DNA of 64,000 nt from Littorina saxatilis (GCF_037325665.1 NC_090247.1:18540297-18604296), one strand, 5' to 3'. Positions 1 through 12,550 are shown, numbered from the stretch's first letter. Notes: generated by a model not told the origin, from the sequence alone. Numbers and translations: made by a program.

Positions 1-340
1 TGTCATCCCAAAAGTCAAGGCACAAAAACAAAATCCTTTGACTTTTGGGGTAGCGCGACTCCGTTGATTTTGTTTTCTTTCTCCATATCATTACTAGATT
101 GTCCCGTCGCTGGGAAATTCGGATCACTTCCTCCCAGTGGAAAGCTAGCAGCAACAGAGTCGCGATACCCCAAAGTCAAGGGAGATCTATGGGATTTTTC
201 TTCCTTTTCTTTTTTGTCCCATCGCTGGGAAATTAGGGTCGCTTCCTTCGAGTGAAAAGCTAGAAACAACAGAGTCGCGCTACCCGAAAGTCAGTGAATC
301 TATTAGATTTCTTTTCCTCCATTTCTTTATTGTCCCATCA
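1..340 (-). repeat. SINE 3'-tail copies in reverse orientation
   Basis: Two successive copies (about 45-180 and 180-300) of a module also seen at 1100-1290 and at the 3' end of the tRNA-like SINE at 32291. Read on the minus strand each runs from a 'tagcgcgactc' block through a 'cactgggaggaagcga' block to 'cagcgatgggacaat'. The copies here lack the tRNA-like head, so they are tail fragments. Confidence 0.7.
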
Positions 341-1092
341 CATTCCACAACTTGAACACATACCAAAACTTGGACACATGACAATATTACCACGTTTTTG
401 ACACATACAACAACTTGATCACATACCACAACTTGGACACATACCACATCTTGGACACATACCACAACTTGGACACAGACCACATCTTATACGCATACCA
501 CAACTTGGACACATACCATAACTTGGACACATTACCATACCTTGGACACATACCACAACTTGGACACATACCACATCTTGGACACATACCACATCTTATA
601 CGCATACCACAACTTGGACACATACCACTACTTAAACACATACTGCAACTTGGACACATACCACAACTTGGACACATACCACATCTTGGACACATACCAC
701 AACTTGGACACATACCACAACTTGGACACATACCACAACTTAGACACATACCACATATTGGACACATACCATAACTTGGAGACATTACCACATCTTGGAC
801 ACATACCACAACTTGGACACATACCATATCTTGGACACATACCACAACTTGGACACATACCACATCTTGGACACATTCCACATCTTGGACACATACCACA
901 TCTTGAACACATTCCACATCTTGGACACATACCACAACTTGGACACATACCACAACTTGGACACATACCACAACTTGGACACATACCACATCTTGAACAC
1001 ATTCCACATCTTGGACATATACCACAACTTGGACACATACCACAACTTGGACACATTCCACAACTTGGAAATTTCCACAACTTGGACCACAA
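341..1092. repeat. 18-bp minisatellite
   Basis: About 40 imperfect copies of an 18-bp unit of the type acataccacaacttggac, with c/t and aac/atc variants and some copies diverged to 'cttatacgcat'. As the period is a multiple of three, several frames stay open on both strands (six-residue repeats such as TYHNLD); these frames have no other sign of coding. Both sides are bounded by SINE tails in opposite orientation. Confidence 0.9.
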
Positions 1093-1290
1093 ACACAACT
1101 CTGTTACTGCTAACTTTTTACTGGGAGGAAGCGATCCGAATTCGCCAGCGATGAAGGAAAATAACGAAATGGAAAAAGAAAGAAAAACAAATCTAATGGA
1201 TCCCTTGACTTTGGGTTAGCGCGACTCTGTTGCTGCTAGCTTTCCACTGGGAGGAAGCGATCCGAATTTCCCAGCGATGGGACAATAGGC
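1093..1290 (+). repeat. SINE 3'-tail copies, forward orientation
   Basis: Two copies of the same tail module as at 1-340, now on the + strand (about 1100-1165 and 1217-1288), separated by an A-rich linker. Together with the reversed copies on the left they frame the 18-bp minisatellite as an inverted pair, suggesting that the array expanded inside or between SINE copies. Confidence 0.65.
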
Positions 1291-1742
1291 TGAATAGAGA
1301 TATTTTTTATTTTTTTTATTTTTATTTTTTACAAATCGCGGATTTAAGTTTGACGTAATTTGTACAATATTTTTACATTTTTACAAACCACGGGTTAACA
1401 GCTCAGTTGGAGGTTTAATTGGTGCCAGTGTGTAGACATAGAGGCTGGGGGAGTGGCTTAGGAGCGAGCAGATAGCTGTATCGTTATCAGCGTCTGTTAC
1501 TGGAGATCGTTCTTACAGCGGCGTCCGAGTTGAGACGGAAGTGTCCCACCTATTTCGGTTGATAATCGGGGATTAATGTAGAATTGTATCCTCTTAGTCA
1601 GGTTTGAGGCACAAAGTGTACGAGGAAAAAACATTCTCTCTCAAGGGTGGAAGTAAAATGTCTGCCAGACTCAACAAATAGATTAGGCAGCCCATGATCA
1701 CTGTTGTGATTGTAGTTGAAGTTCTATCGGATTTGTTGTTGG

Positions 1743-2082
1743 CAGGCATGAAAATTCTCCATATTTTCCGTATTTTTGAGAGAAAAAAAACCGGTTTTTT
1801 TTTTATTTTCCGTATTTTTCCGGTTTTTGTTGTTGGTTTTTTTGTTTTGTTTTCCCCTAGTCATAGTTATAGTAAAATAGTTTTGGGGCCATGTTTGAAT
1901 CCAATTTTAAGGCTCAGATAGCCCCAGATTGCAGCAAATTGCACCCTTAAAAAAAAAAATTCCGAGGGGACATGCCCCCGGACCCCCCTAGAAGACTTGG
2001 CGCTTCGCGCCTGCGAAACTTGGCGCTACGCACCTTCGAATTTTGTTTTCAGTATTTTTTTTTTCTTCAGTTTTCATGCCTG
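1743..2082. mobile_element. hAT-like MITE, about 340 bp
   Basis: Terminal inverted repeats begin CAGGCATGAAAA at 1743 and end TTTTCATGCCTG at 2082, followed inward by matching 'tccgtattttt'/'cagtattttttt' tracts. A 5-bp direct repeat GTTGG flanks both sides (1738-1742, 2083-2087). The interior has a C-rich 'ggacccccct' block typical of invertebrate MITEs. No transposase. Family is uncertain because the flanking repeat is 5 bp rather than 8 bp. Confidence 0.6.
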
Positions 2083-3693
2083 GTTGGCTATGTTGTTGAA
2101 GACGTATAATTATGTTCTCGAATTTAAGTTGATGTTGTTGTTGTCGTCGTCGTAGATGAAATCAAGGTTGTAACGTGTCAAATCAATCGTGTTCCACCTA
2201 CAGTTTATCAGTGTAAAGCTGTTGTTGTTGACATTGTAGTTGTTCTTGGTTTTCGAGGTGTTGTCAGTGTTATTGTCGTCGTTGTAGTTGTTACCCAGTC
2301 GGATAGAAACAAATAAAAACTCAAGCCTGAGTCTTTTTTTTGCAACTCCGAACATTCGGCACCAGTACACTCTCTCGGCATGATGTCGGGAGCATGCGCG
2401 CATCCACAGCTGCAGCAAAGACGCACACCGAGCGTTGCTACTTTCGCTTCTGGCTCCCCCTTGTGACGTCACAGCCAAGGGCTTGCCGCCGCGGGGAATT
2501 TGAAGTCTCGCGTAGCAGACGAATTTGGTCGCTTTTTGAGCATGCATTTTGTGTAAAATTAGACTGATGCAACACAAAACCTGAGATTTACTGATCGGTT
2601 TTTGCATCTGTAGATGCTTATCATTAAATCAACCCCAACTGCTTTATCTGACCTTAAAAAGAGCCTGTTATGGTCCTTTAAGCAGGGAATGAGATGCCGT
2701 CTTTATGCTTTTGTTTGAAGCATTGGGATATTTTACATGGCCAGTTTTCAATTTTGCCCAATTCTTTTTATGCAACTTTTATTTGTGGCATAGTTTGGTT
2801 TTAGTTTTTTTTTTATTGTAAACTGTTCATTTCTGGTTTTTCGGGTGTTTGCATGTGTGGCTTTTGAGACATTTTTGTCTGTTTATTTTTGTGATCAAGT
2901 TTTCTGAGTCTGTAAATTTGATGCAATCTGTGATAAAGCAAGCCTGGGATCAAACTGAAAAGTCCCAAACAGACACCTTGTACTTATTATACCCAAGGAT
3001 GTATGCTGATTTGTTCTATTCCTTGTAATTTCAAACAGATTAAATTTAAATTTCTATTACACATGTCGTATGCATTAAGAGCGATTACTTCCCTTTGGTT
3101 ATTTGATATCTATTCCTTGTAGTTTGAGTCGTTTTGGTGTGGTATATGTGGGAAGTGTGCTCGGTATGTGGAGTCCTGTGAATGTGATACTTGCTCTGAT
3201 TTGAAGCAGAGTGTTTAATTTCCTTTCGAAAAATTGTGTACTTTCAGCTTCGTACAGTGTTTTGCATACAGTAGCATTAACAAAGTAGGTCTAGTCACTG
3301 CAGGTAGTAGTACATGTACATGTATGCAACTTGAGGCATTGCTGGTCAAAGCTACATGAAGCACAGTTTCTCAGCTTTGATTGGAACACACCCATGTCTC
3401 ATTCAACTATCCTTGACACTCAGGAAGTGATTTTAACAGTGTAACAGCCTTACTCATAACTGGAGAGGATGAAACTAGCTAATACTGTCCAACCTGTCTG
3501 TAATAACCATGCACCCAAGGAACCAACCAAAAGTGGCTGTTATATACTGATGGTCGTGAATTTATAAAGAATAAACCATTTGACAGGGATTCTCTTGGGT
3601 GGCAGTAATGGAAAGGTAGTTGTTATAGAGAGGTGGTCGCAGAGTCAGGTTCGACTGCAGTACCATGTAACTCTGTCTCTGCTCATTCTCCTG
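2083..3693. other. Non-coding stretch with a CpG-rich block
   Basis: No exon I can support. 2100-2290 is rich in gttgtt/gtcgtc triplets. 2340-2550 is locally CpG-rich and includes a perfect CRE (TGACGTCA, 2464-2471) and an 'agcatgcgcgcat' palindrome-like stretch. It could be a promoter or a dispersed repeat; I cannot tell which. From about 2560 the sequence is T-rich with no recognisable feature. Confidence 0.4.
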
Positions 3694-5344
3694 CTAATAC
3701 CTTTCTTCCCACCTCCCCCCACCCCTTCTCTACCACCATATCACCCCACCCCTTCTCTACCACCATATCACCCCACCCACCCCACCTCCCCCCACCCCTT
3801 CTCTACCACCATATCACCCCACCCACCCCACCTCCCCCCACCCCTTCTCTACCACCATATCACCCCACCAACTCCACCTCCCCCCACCCCTTCTCTACCA
3901 CCATATCACCCCACCCACCCCACCCACCCCACCTCCCCCCACCCCTTCTCTACCACCATATCACCCCACCCACCCCACCTCCCCCCACCCCTTCTCTACC
4001 ATCACCCCACCCACCCCACCCCTTCTCTACCACCATATCACCCCACCCACCCCACCTCCCCCCACCCCTTCTCTACCACCATATCACCCCACCCACCCCA
4101 CCTCCCCCCACCCCTTCTCTACCACCATATCACCCCACCAACTCCACCTCCCCCCACCCCTTCTCTACCACCATATCACCCCACCCACCCCACCCACCCC
4201 ACCTCCCCCCACCCCTTCTCTACCACCATATCACCCCACCCACCCCACCTCCCCCCACCCCTTCTCTACCACCATATCACCCCACCCACCCCACCTCCCC
4301 CCACCCTTTCTCTACCACCATATCACCCCACCAACCCCACCTCCCCCCACCCCTTCTCTACCACCATATCACCCCACCCACCCCACCTCCCCCCACCCTT
4401 TCTCTACCACCATATCACCCCACCCACCCCACCTCCCCCACCCCTTCTCTACCACCATATCACCCCACCAACCCCACCTCCCCCCACCCCTTCTCTACCA
4501 CCATATCACCCCACCCACCCCACCTCCCCCACCCCTTCTCTACCACCATATCACCCCACCAACCCCACCTCCCCCCACCCCTTCTCTACCACCATATCAC
4601 CCCACCCACCCCACCTCCCCCCACCCCTTCTCTACCACCATATCACCCCACCCACCCCACCTCCCCCCACCCCTTCTCTCCCACCATATCACCCCACCCA
4701 CCCCACCTCCCCCCACCCTTTCTCTACCACCATATCACCCCACCCCTTCTCTACCACCATATCACCCCACCCACCCCACCTCCCCCCACCCTTTCTCTAC
4801 CACCATATCACCCCATCCACCCCACCTCCCCCACCCCTTCTCTACCACCATATCACCCCACCTCCCCCCACCCCTTCTCTACCACCATATCACCCCACCA
4901 ACCCCACCTCCCCCCACCCCTTCTCTACCACCATATCACCCCACCAACCCCACCTCCCCCCACCCCTTCTCTACCACCATATCACCCCACCAACCCCACC
5001 TCCCCCCACCCCTTCTCTACCACCATATCACCCCACCCACCCCACCTCCCCCCACCCCTTCTCTACCACCATATCACCCCACCCACCCTACCTCCCCCCA
5101 CCCCTTCTCTACCACCATATCACCCCACTCACCCCACCTCCCCCCACCCCTTCTCTACCACCATATCACCCCACCCACCCCACCTCCCCCCACCCCTTCT
5201 CTACCACCATATCACCCCACCCACCCCACCTCCCCCCACCCCTTCTCTACCACCATAATCACCCCACCCACCCCACCTCCCCCCACCCCTTCTCTACCAC
5301 CATATCACCCCACCCACCCCACCTCCCCCCACCCCTTCCCACAC
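3694..5344 (+). repeat. G-free C-rich minisatellite, about 47-bp unit
   Basis: About 34 copies of a unit made of 'ccttctctaccaccatatca' plus runs of 'ccccaccc' and 'cacctcccccc', with length variants missing or doubling the 'ccaccc' part. Between 3694 and 5344 I find no G on the + strand. All + frames are therefore nearly free of stops and give Pro/His/Thr/Ser-rich frames of several hundred residues, which I treat as non-coding. The complementary strand is a run of G4 blocks. The array ends about 40-60 bases before a probable coding exon. Confidence 0.92.
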
Positions 5345-5402
5345 GATTCCTGACGATGATTGCGACTCTGTCCTTGCGGCAAAAGGAGCACGGGTGTGCA
5401 GC

Positions 5403-8400
5403 ATGTACGCAGCGCGTTACGCAACGTCAAGCAGCGACGGCAGCACTTGCAGCAGCGACAGCAGTGCGGTTTCTGCTACGCAGGTCCAGGTGTATACCGC
5501 CCCCTCGCCGTCATCATGCCGACCGAATCGAAGAGGTAACCGTGGAAACGGTGCTGTTGTAGCGTTGACGGTGTTGGTGGACTTTTCTGTGTTGGGCTGG
5601 AATTTTATTCTTGTTGTGTTGTGTTGAGTGATGGTTTTGTTTTTGACATTTTCTTGATCTTTTTGTTGTGGTGGAAAAATTGCTTCATGTATATGTTAAC
5701 ACTCTTAAAACTCGAGGTAGATAAACTTTAACTTTCAAGAAAGAAGAAAAAAGAAGATGTTTTTTAAATTTGTGTATGCCTCCAAAAGACTTCTGCAGCT
5801 CAAAATGGAATAAATTTACAGCAATTTGTTTTTTTTTAACTTTTTTTTTTTTTATCTTACATGGCAAAAACTAAAGTAAAGAAAGTTTTGCTGTACAGTT
5901 TATGTACTTTCAATACTTTTTTTGAGTTTTGTGTTTGTGTGGAAATGTCAACTGTTGTGGTGGTGTGTGCTTTCAGTCATCATTACTTTTTGCATTTTGG
6001 GTAAACTTGTCAAGGTATAGTTAACCCTGCCCTACAGACGTAAAATATATTCCAGGGGCACACGACTCCCCTCGGGAACTCTCCACCAGTAACTGCTTTT
6101 TATATTTAGTCAAGTTTTGACTAAATATTTTAACATCGAGGGGGAATCGAAACGAGGGTCGTGGTGTATGTGCGTGTGTGCGTGTGTGTGTGTGTCTGTG
6201 TGTGTGTCTGTGTGTGTGTGTGTGTGTGTAGAGCGATTCAGACTAAACTACTGGACCGATCTTTATGAAATTTGACATGAGAGTTCCTGGGTATGAAATC
6301 TCGGAACGTTTTTTTCATTTTTTTGATAAATGTCTTTGATGACGTCATATCCGGCTTTTCGTGAAAGTTGAGGCGGCACTGTCACGCCCTCATTTTTCAA
6401 CCAAATTGGTTGAAATTTTGGTCAAGTAATCTTCGACGAAGCCCGGGGTTCGGTATTGCATTTCAGCTTGGTGGCTTAAAAATTAATTAATGACTTTGGT
6501 CATTAAAAATCTGAAAATTGTAAAAAAAAATAAAAATTTATAAAACGATCCAAATTTACGTTTATCTTATTCTCCATCATTTGCTGATTCCAAAAACATA
6601 TAAATATGTTATATTCGGATTAAAAACAAGCTCTGAAAATTAAATATATAAAAATTATTATCAAAATTTTTTTTTCGAAATCGTTTTAAAAACACTTTCA
6701 TCTTATTCCTTGTCGGTTCCTGATTCCAAAAACATATAGATATGATATGTTTGGATTAAAAACACGCTCAGAAAGTTAAAACGAAGAGAGGTACAGAAAA
6801 GCGTGCTATGCAGCATAGCGTAACCACTACCCCGCTCTTCTTGTCAATTTCACTGCCTATGCCGTGAGCGGTGGACCACGAGTATACGGTCTTGCTGCGT
6901 TGCATTGCGTTCAGTTTCATTCTGTGAGTTCGACAGCTACTTGACTAAATATTGTATTTTCGCCTTACGCGACTTGTTGTTTCTACTTCAGTCCAACCCC
7001 TTGCATACAGATTTACAATATACAGTTCTTTTAAAACCATATCTGTGCAAAAAAACTGATTCTGAAGATTACAGTGGACGAGCAAAAAGGCATTCGGTAT
7101 GTACAGTACTCGCACTCTGTGAGTTTGATGAAATAATGTACAGTACTTGAAAGTGACCCTTTTTAAAATATCTATTATCAATTCTTTTGTCATCCACAGT
7201 TTCTGGTGTTCATCAATACCGGTACTTCTGTGTTCCCATAGGCTGTAGATCATTTTCTGTTGAGTCTGCTGTCATAGGCCCAGTTTTGCCTTTGATTTTT
7301 CTTACTGGATGTGATTTGTGTGTGGGTTGGCCAAAGTACTGTAGTACAGTGGAACCGGGCCCTTCATTTTTTCAGATTTTCTGTTCATAACCTCTGTAGA
7401 TTTACCTCCATTTCAAAGAATCTGTTCTATTAAAGACCTGAATTTCTCAGATTTGTCAAGGTATTAAATGGAGATCCACTGTATTTCTGTAAGAATTGAA
7501 TACTGTTTACGGCGGGGATGTAGCTCAGTCGGTAGCGCGCTGGATTTGTATCCAGTTGGCCGCTGTCAGCGTGAGTTCGTCCCCACGTTCGGCGAGAGAT
7601 TTATTTCTCAGAGTCAGCTGTGTGTGCAGACTCTCCTCGGTGTCCGAACACCCCCGTGCGTACACGCAAGCACAAGACCAAGTGCGCACGAAAAAGATCC
7701 TGTAATCCATGTCAGAGTTCGGTGGGTTATAGAAACACGAAAATACCCAGCATGCTTCCTCCGAAAACGGCGTATGGCTGCCTAAATGGCGGGGTAAAAA
7801 ACGGTCATACACGTAAAATTCCACTCGTGCAAAAAACACGAGTGTACGTGGGAGTTTCAGCCCACGAACGCAGAAGAAGAAGAAGAAGAAGAATACTGTT
7901 TATAACATTGGTGTGGTTTTCACTGGGTGACTTAACAAAGTGAATTGCCTGAACAAGTGCAGGTGCCATTACAGTGTTCTTTTTTTCTGTGGTTAATATT
8001 TTGTTTTCAGTGTGGTGTGGATTTTGATAGATGTGGTTTGTACTTCAGGTTTTGTTGTCAGTGTCATGCTGTACAGTGAAGATGTCAATTTTGTTTAATA
8101 TTTTTTCTTTCTGTTGATTTGAGATTTACAGTTTATCTGAGCTGAATGATACAGAAAAAATATATATTGGCCCAGCTCTGTAACTATGTAGAATTGTATC
8201 TTTCGACCCTTAGTGTGATGTCTTGGCTTTCACTGCATTTATCTACTAAACGCCTGTTGCATGCCGTTCCTGCCTGACCTCGACTTAATAGTCTCACAGT
8301 ACAGTAATTAATTGTTGCTTTTTCAAGTGTTAAAATCTGCATCAAGTTTGCTGTGGCCCAGATTTTGTAGTGCAAAATACAGCCAGGTATTGTTGTAGTG

Positions 8401-10477
8401 GACATTGTTAAAGCTTGTTGTTATCAAAGATTGATAATTCATTTGAGATCTTGGCGGTGGTGGTGTTGAGTAATAATTGTGAGATAAAGGAAATACCTTA
8501 TGCCTTTTGTTTCTTGCATATATTGATACAATAGAATATTTGTATAGTTTATGTTGAAGAATGTACGTTAATGCCAAATCCAAGAAATCACTGTTTTACT
8601 TCCCCTCTTATTCGTATTGATTGATTGAGTGATTGATTGATTGATTAATCTGTATATTTTTAAAACAAATTAAAGTGATACTTAAAACTTGACTCTTGGA
8701 TTGATAAAGTATTGCTCTTTTCAGATGTAGTTTGATGAATTCAGTGCATTGAGTGTTGTTGATGATTTCAGTTCATTCAGTGATTCAATGTTGTTGGTGG
8801 TTTCAGTTCATTCAATGTTGTTGATGATTTCAGGCGGCTCTGTGAGAATGACCCCTGCCAGCAAGAAAAAACGTCTGATGACCTTGTTGGGCGGCACTGA
8901 CAACAAGGAGAAGGTAACTCTTCACGCTGTAGTGTGGACAAAAGAATGTGTTGTATTGTAAAATAATTAAATGCAATTGCAACTGAATAAATTTCTTACT
9001 TAGGCCCATTAGCCCTCCTGGGGTATAGGCTGTTGACGAGAGACCTCCCGAGTTGAATTTTCAAAGTTTGTCAGCATTTCTGTAGCTAGTGGTGAAGCTA
9101 ACTCCATGCCCAGCCCTCCTTTTACATTAGCGCTTGGGGCCAGAATAGACGGGGTGTGAATGCCAATAAAGAGTTTTACAAAATGTTTGCTTTTACTTTT
9201 TGAACATGTAAATCTTTACAATAGGTGGAGCACAGGATATCTTGGAGTAACTGTTAAATACACTTGTAAAAATGTTTTTTTTTATTGATTTTTGTTGTTA
9301 GGAATCTGCAGCCTTTCAAACAGATTAACCATGGTCACTAAATGGACCAAATCAAGAACAAATAAATTCCCTTTCATTCCACAAAAATCGTGTTTGAAAC
9401 TCACATTTCCGCTTCATTTCACACTGACAGTTGATGGTGGACATGCCGGGCCTGGGTCGCTCACGCACGTCCTCCCTCGACTCCAAGCGCTCGTCCGTGT
9501 CGGAGTCGTCACGCACGCCGTACGCCACCAGCCATTTCCCCGCCGTCAGGGAGTATGATGACATGGGCTACCTGGAACCCCGGCCCCATGGTCTCCCCAC
9601 CTACCTCCAACTCCTCAACCATGCCCCCGAGCTGGAACTCCCAGCATTCCAGAACGCACGGAAAGGTGTAAATGGGGTTGAGGTGCCAAACAGAAATGTG
9701 GCCGGAGCGCAATCCCAGCATGCCTCTGCTTTCCGAGCTGTAGGTCCATACTCGCGGGCTTCGATGGGTGCGACAGCCAGTGGTGGAAAATGCCCGTTGC
9801 CGTCGACTGTGGTGTACTCGGCAGTGACTTCGGCCTCCCAGCAGCCCACGTCACCGGTGTCGTTCACGTCAAACTGCAGTGACGGTCGACGAGCAAGGGG
9901 GTCTTCCTCTTCCTCCCAGACGTACGGTGTGGTGTCTGTACAGGACCCTCACTGCTGTAACGGTAACGTGCAGGAAGAGAGGCTGATTGTTGACCTCACT
10001 GACCTCAGTCGCATCAAGGCCGCACAGCGCAAATTCTCCGATCAGGACTTGTACAGCAGCCCCGCCCAGTTCAACCAGCGCAGCGGTGGTGGTGGGGATC
10101 GTGGTGGTGGGAGGCGGTTATCTTCCACCTCATCCACTATGTCGGACCATCCGTACTCTCGCGTCATCGACTCAGCCAACAACAACAACAACTACAGCTT
10201 CGCCAGCAACAGCAGTGCGCGGACCACCCCAGTGCAGAGAGACAGACACAATTCAGGCCAGGACCTCAACACCTCGTACTGTTCGTCTCGAGGCAAACCA
10301 CCCCCCATGTGGAACCATCGCAGCGCATCAGAGTCCGATTCTGTTTTCGAGGAGGAGTTCCGGGTTCCTCCGCCTCCTTATGTTAATGTGCAAAATGGGT
10401 CACGGTCGCGAGGGCAGGTGTACCCGGAAAACGATGTGTTGGCCGGTTTTGATATTGCCCAGGCTAGCCTTGTGTAG
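5403..10477 (+). CDS. 3' part of a Ser-rich protein with C-terminal PDZ-ligand-like motif (unrecognised)
   Basis: Three exons in consistent phase: about 5403 (or slightly upstream) to 5535 with donor GAG|gtaacc; 8834-8913 after ttcag, donor AAG|gtaact; 9431-10477 after tgacag, stop TAG. Junctions preserve frame (G|GC Gly; AAG|TTG), giving at least 419 residues. I do not recognise the protein. It is rich in Ser, Gly and Asn, with a basic patch (KKKRLM) encoded by the middle exon, phosphosite-like RRLSS and RKFSD, a PPPY WW-ligand motif near the end, and the C-terminus ASLV, which fits a class I PDZ ligand. This composition suggests a scaffold or the cytoplasmic tail of a membrane protein. The first exon's start is unresolved: the frame is open from 5259, the only AG acceptors are at 5385 and 5401, and an ATG sits at 5403. 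More 5' exons may lie outside the window. Confidence 0.7.
6103..6976 (+). mobile_element. Non-autonomous element with AGTCAAG/CTTGACT ends
   Basis: Starts with the palindromic 'atttagtcaagttttgacta', contains a GT microsatellite (6170-6229), a conserved block around 'gaccgatctttatgaaattt' and a low-complexity AT half with two 'aaacatata' motifs, and ends 'cttgactaaatatt' followed by 'cgccttacgcgactt'. The same element lies reversed twice at 52.6-54.9 kb. No coding capacity seen. Confidence 0.7.
7345..7483. mobile_element. MITE, TACAGTGGAACC family (degenerate copy)
   Basis: Begins TACAGTGGAACC and ends GATCCACTGTA. The interior matches other family members: 'ctgttcataacctctgtaga' followed by 'aagacctgaatttctcagat'. 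Ends in TA, as expected for a Tc1/mariner-type MITE, but no transposase is present in the window, so the class is an inference. Confidence 0.6.
7510..7890 (+). mobile_element. tRNA-derived SINE with 12-bp target duplication
   Basis: The head reads as a tRNA: an A box within 'tagctcagtcggtagcgcgc', then a perfect CTGGA/TCCAG stem around loop TTTGTAT (anticodon position UGU, Thr-like). The body ends with a hairpin 'ccactcgtg...cacgagtg' and a (gaa)n tail. A 12-bp direct repeat GAATACTGTTTA flanks it (7498-7509, 7891-7902), so this is a clean retroposition event. Near-identical to the copy at 35571-35950. Confidence 0.88.
8914..9430. other. Intron of the Ser-rich gene
   Basis: Bounded by donor gtaact and acceptor tgacag. 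9002-9178 has a more GC-rich composition than its surroundings and may be a degraded repeat; I cannot classify it. Confidence 0.5.
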
Positions 10478-11230
10478 TGGAGGCTTCACAGCCGATGGTG
10501 TTCGAGGAGTATGAGTTGTGATCTCAAGACATCTTTTGGTGCTTGTTTGAAGGAAATTTAGAGTGAATTCACAACAAATCGTTCCTGGAGTTTAGGTGTG
10601 TTCTGGAGACATTGTTTGGTGCTTGTGCCAAGGAAGAGTGAATTCGGGTGGAGTTGTTTTAGATTTGACTTAAAAGCAGAGAGAGCAGTCTCGTTTTTCT
10701 CATTTTGAGTGGAGCCGGTGACATTGTGGTACCGTGACAGCACAATTAGGTGTTGTCTTGTACTGGTCTCAGAGACGCAGTGACATGTTTTTAAGCAGCA
10801 TTTTGCTGGATTGTGTATGCTGAAGTGTTTCAACAGTATTTGTTCTCATAGATTTCTAGGGACAGTATACGACTCTGTCTTGGTGTCATCTGTGAAACAT
10901 GTTCGGAGAAAGATTTACAATGCAGTGTATTCTGTCTAGTGTGAAGCATACATTTTTGTGAATATATTTGCACACTGTGAAACTGTGCAGGGACTATTCT
11001 GACTGTGAAAGAGGCGGTGGTTAAATGTTAAGCACTGCATGCTCACTTCAGATTCAGAGAAAGATTTTGATTGGAGTTTAAACGTCTGTTGTAAAACATT
11101 GTTCAGTATTCGTCCTCTTTCAAACTGTACTTGAACTAGTTGAACTAGTCATAACCTGTTATTGTGTCAGTGGTCAGATATTTCAGTATGTGTTGTATAG
11201 TTTAAAAGATTTCAGAGAGTGAATTAGGCA

Positions 11231-11605
11231 CAAAAAAAAAATTGTCTGTTTCTGGTCACCCGACCGACCCTAAATTTCGGCGCCGACCCTAAACTTTTTT
11301 TTTCCAAACTCAAAAATTTTTATTTATTTTTTGGTGGTAAAGGACAGGGTGAGAAAATGAACAACAAAAACGTGTAAAAACGAAAGTCCGCTGACGATTT
11401 GTAAATGTGTTGAGTGTCTTGTCTCTATGTATAGTGAATCCAGTCTCTTTGCGCGATTTTTAAAGTTAGTTTTATTGGTCTACATTTGGGGTAAAAAAAA
11501 AAAAATAAAAAAAATAAAAAAAATAAAAAAAATCCCGACCTACCGACCCTATTTTTTTTAGCCATGTTACCAGAAACAGACAATTTTTTTTTTTTGGCCT
11601 TAACA
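11231..11605. mobile_element. MITE with GGCC-A-run termini
   Basis: Inverted ends: 'aaaaattgtctgtttctggt' near 11241 and 'accagaaacagacaattttt' near 11590, each followed inward by a 'ccgaccctat/aaa' block. The 3' side ends TTTTGGCCTTA. Related copies lie at 22930-23765 and 46633-46882. Non-autonomous. Confidence 0.7.
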
Positions 11606-12315
11606 TCCGAGGCTGAGGTCTGCACAAAAGAACTGACGGTGAAAGCTCAGTGGATATTTTGTTGTTACGGGACCGACACCGCACAGTATTGTGTTCAACT
11701 CAGGACTGTTGTGGACCCAGTGCAGACACTACGTCATTGCCTTCACTGGTTTAACGAGTGGGCCTACGTTACTTCAATTGTACTTACTCATTCAATTGTA
11801 CATACTCATTCAATTGTACATGAACATGTGTATCATCTTTCGCAGCGATGATGATTCTAGATCTATAATTGTTGAGCTGGTTTAAGTAGTGTTGATCTTT
11901 TGATTAGGTTAATCTTTTGTCATTGTTCTGCCTTGTTAACAGTTTGGGAAAGAATATGCTGTCATGCTTTGAGTTATGGTTTTAACTGTTACAGGAGATG
12001 GAGAACAAATTGTTTTGGCAGTACTGGATCTGTCTGTGCCTGTTGGGACATTAGAAAACACATTTTTTCGTTTGTGAAAACATTGTTTTTCAAACTGTTT
12101 AACTGGTGACTGGAAGCAATAATTTCATGTTGTGGTACCTGCCTGTTAATCATCCTGTGTCTCAAAGAACGTTATCTCACTGTTACTGATGTTTGCTGGC
12201 AAGTTTAGTAGTCTTTAGAAGTGTTTCTTGGCAATAATGAACAAAGTTGGATGTTGTGCTCTGTGGACGTGCTGAAGTAGACTCACATTCAAAGTCAGAT
12301 CTAGTGTATGATGCT

Positions 12316-12534
12316 CAAGTAATGAAATCAGCATACTATGACAGAATGAAATCAGCATACTATGACAGAATGAAATCAGCATACTATGACAGAATGAAAT
12401 CAGCATACTATGACAGAATGAAATCAGCATACTATGACAGAATAAAATCAGCATACTATGACAGAATGAAATCAGCACTATGACAGAATGAAATCAGCAC
12501 TATGACAGAATGAAATCAGCATACTATGACAGAA
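12316..12534. repeat. 24-bp minisatellite
   Basis: Nine copies of a 24-bp unit (aatgaaatcagcatactatg + acag); two copies are shortened to 'cagcactatg'. Lies in the probable 3' UTR of the Ser-rich gene. Confidence 0.92.
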
Positions 12535-12550
12535 TCAGGTGTGCCTGGTA

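Larger units (their letters stand above)
5536..8833. other. Intron filled with repeats
   Basis: Intron between the first two visible exons of the Ser-rich gene. It holds the AGTCAAG-ended element (6103-6976), a MITE (7345-7483), a SINE (7510-7890) and a short gattgatt run near 8618-8650. The rest is T-rich with no recognisable feature. Confidence 0.6.

Noticed and set aside
387-1219. Several 100-225-residue frames at the left end
   Set aside because: By-products of the 18-bp minisatellite; no start context, splice sites or non-repeat domain.
3580-5562. Two overlapping + frames of 660 and 541 residues rich in Pro, His and Thr
   Set aside because: They exist only because the minisatellite has no G and so few stop codons; both frames are equally open and repetitive, with no non-repeat domain.
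7511-7600. tRNA gene
   Set aside because: A and B boxes and an anticodon stem are present, but the sequence continues into a SINE body with tail and target duplication; the same holds for 12857, 27557, 32291 and 35571.
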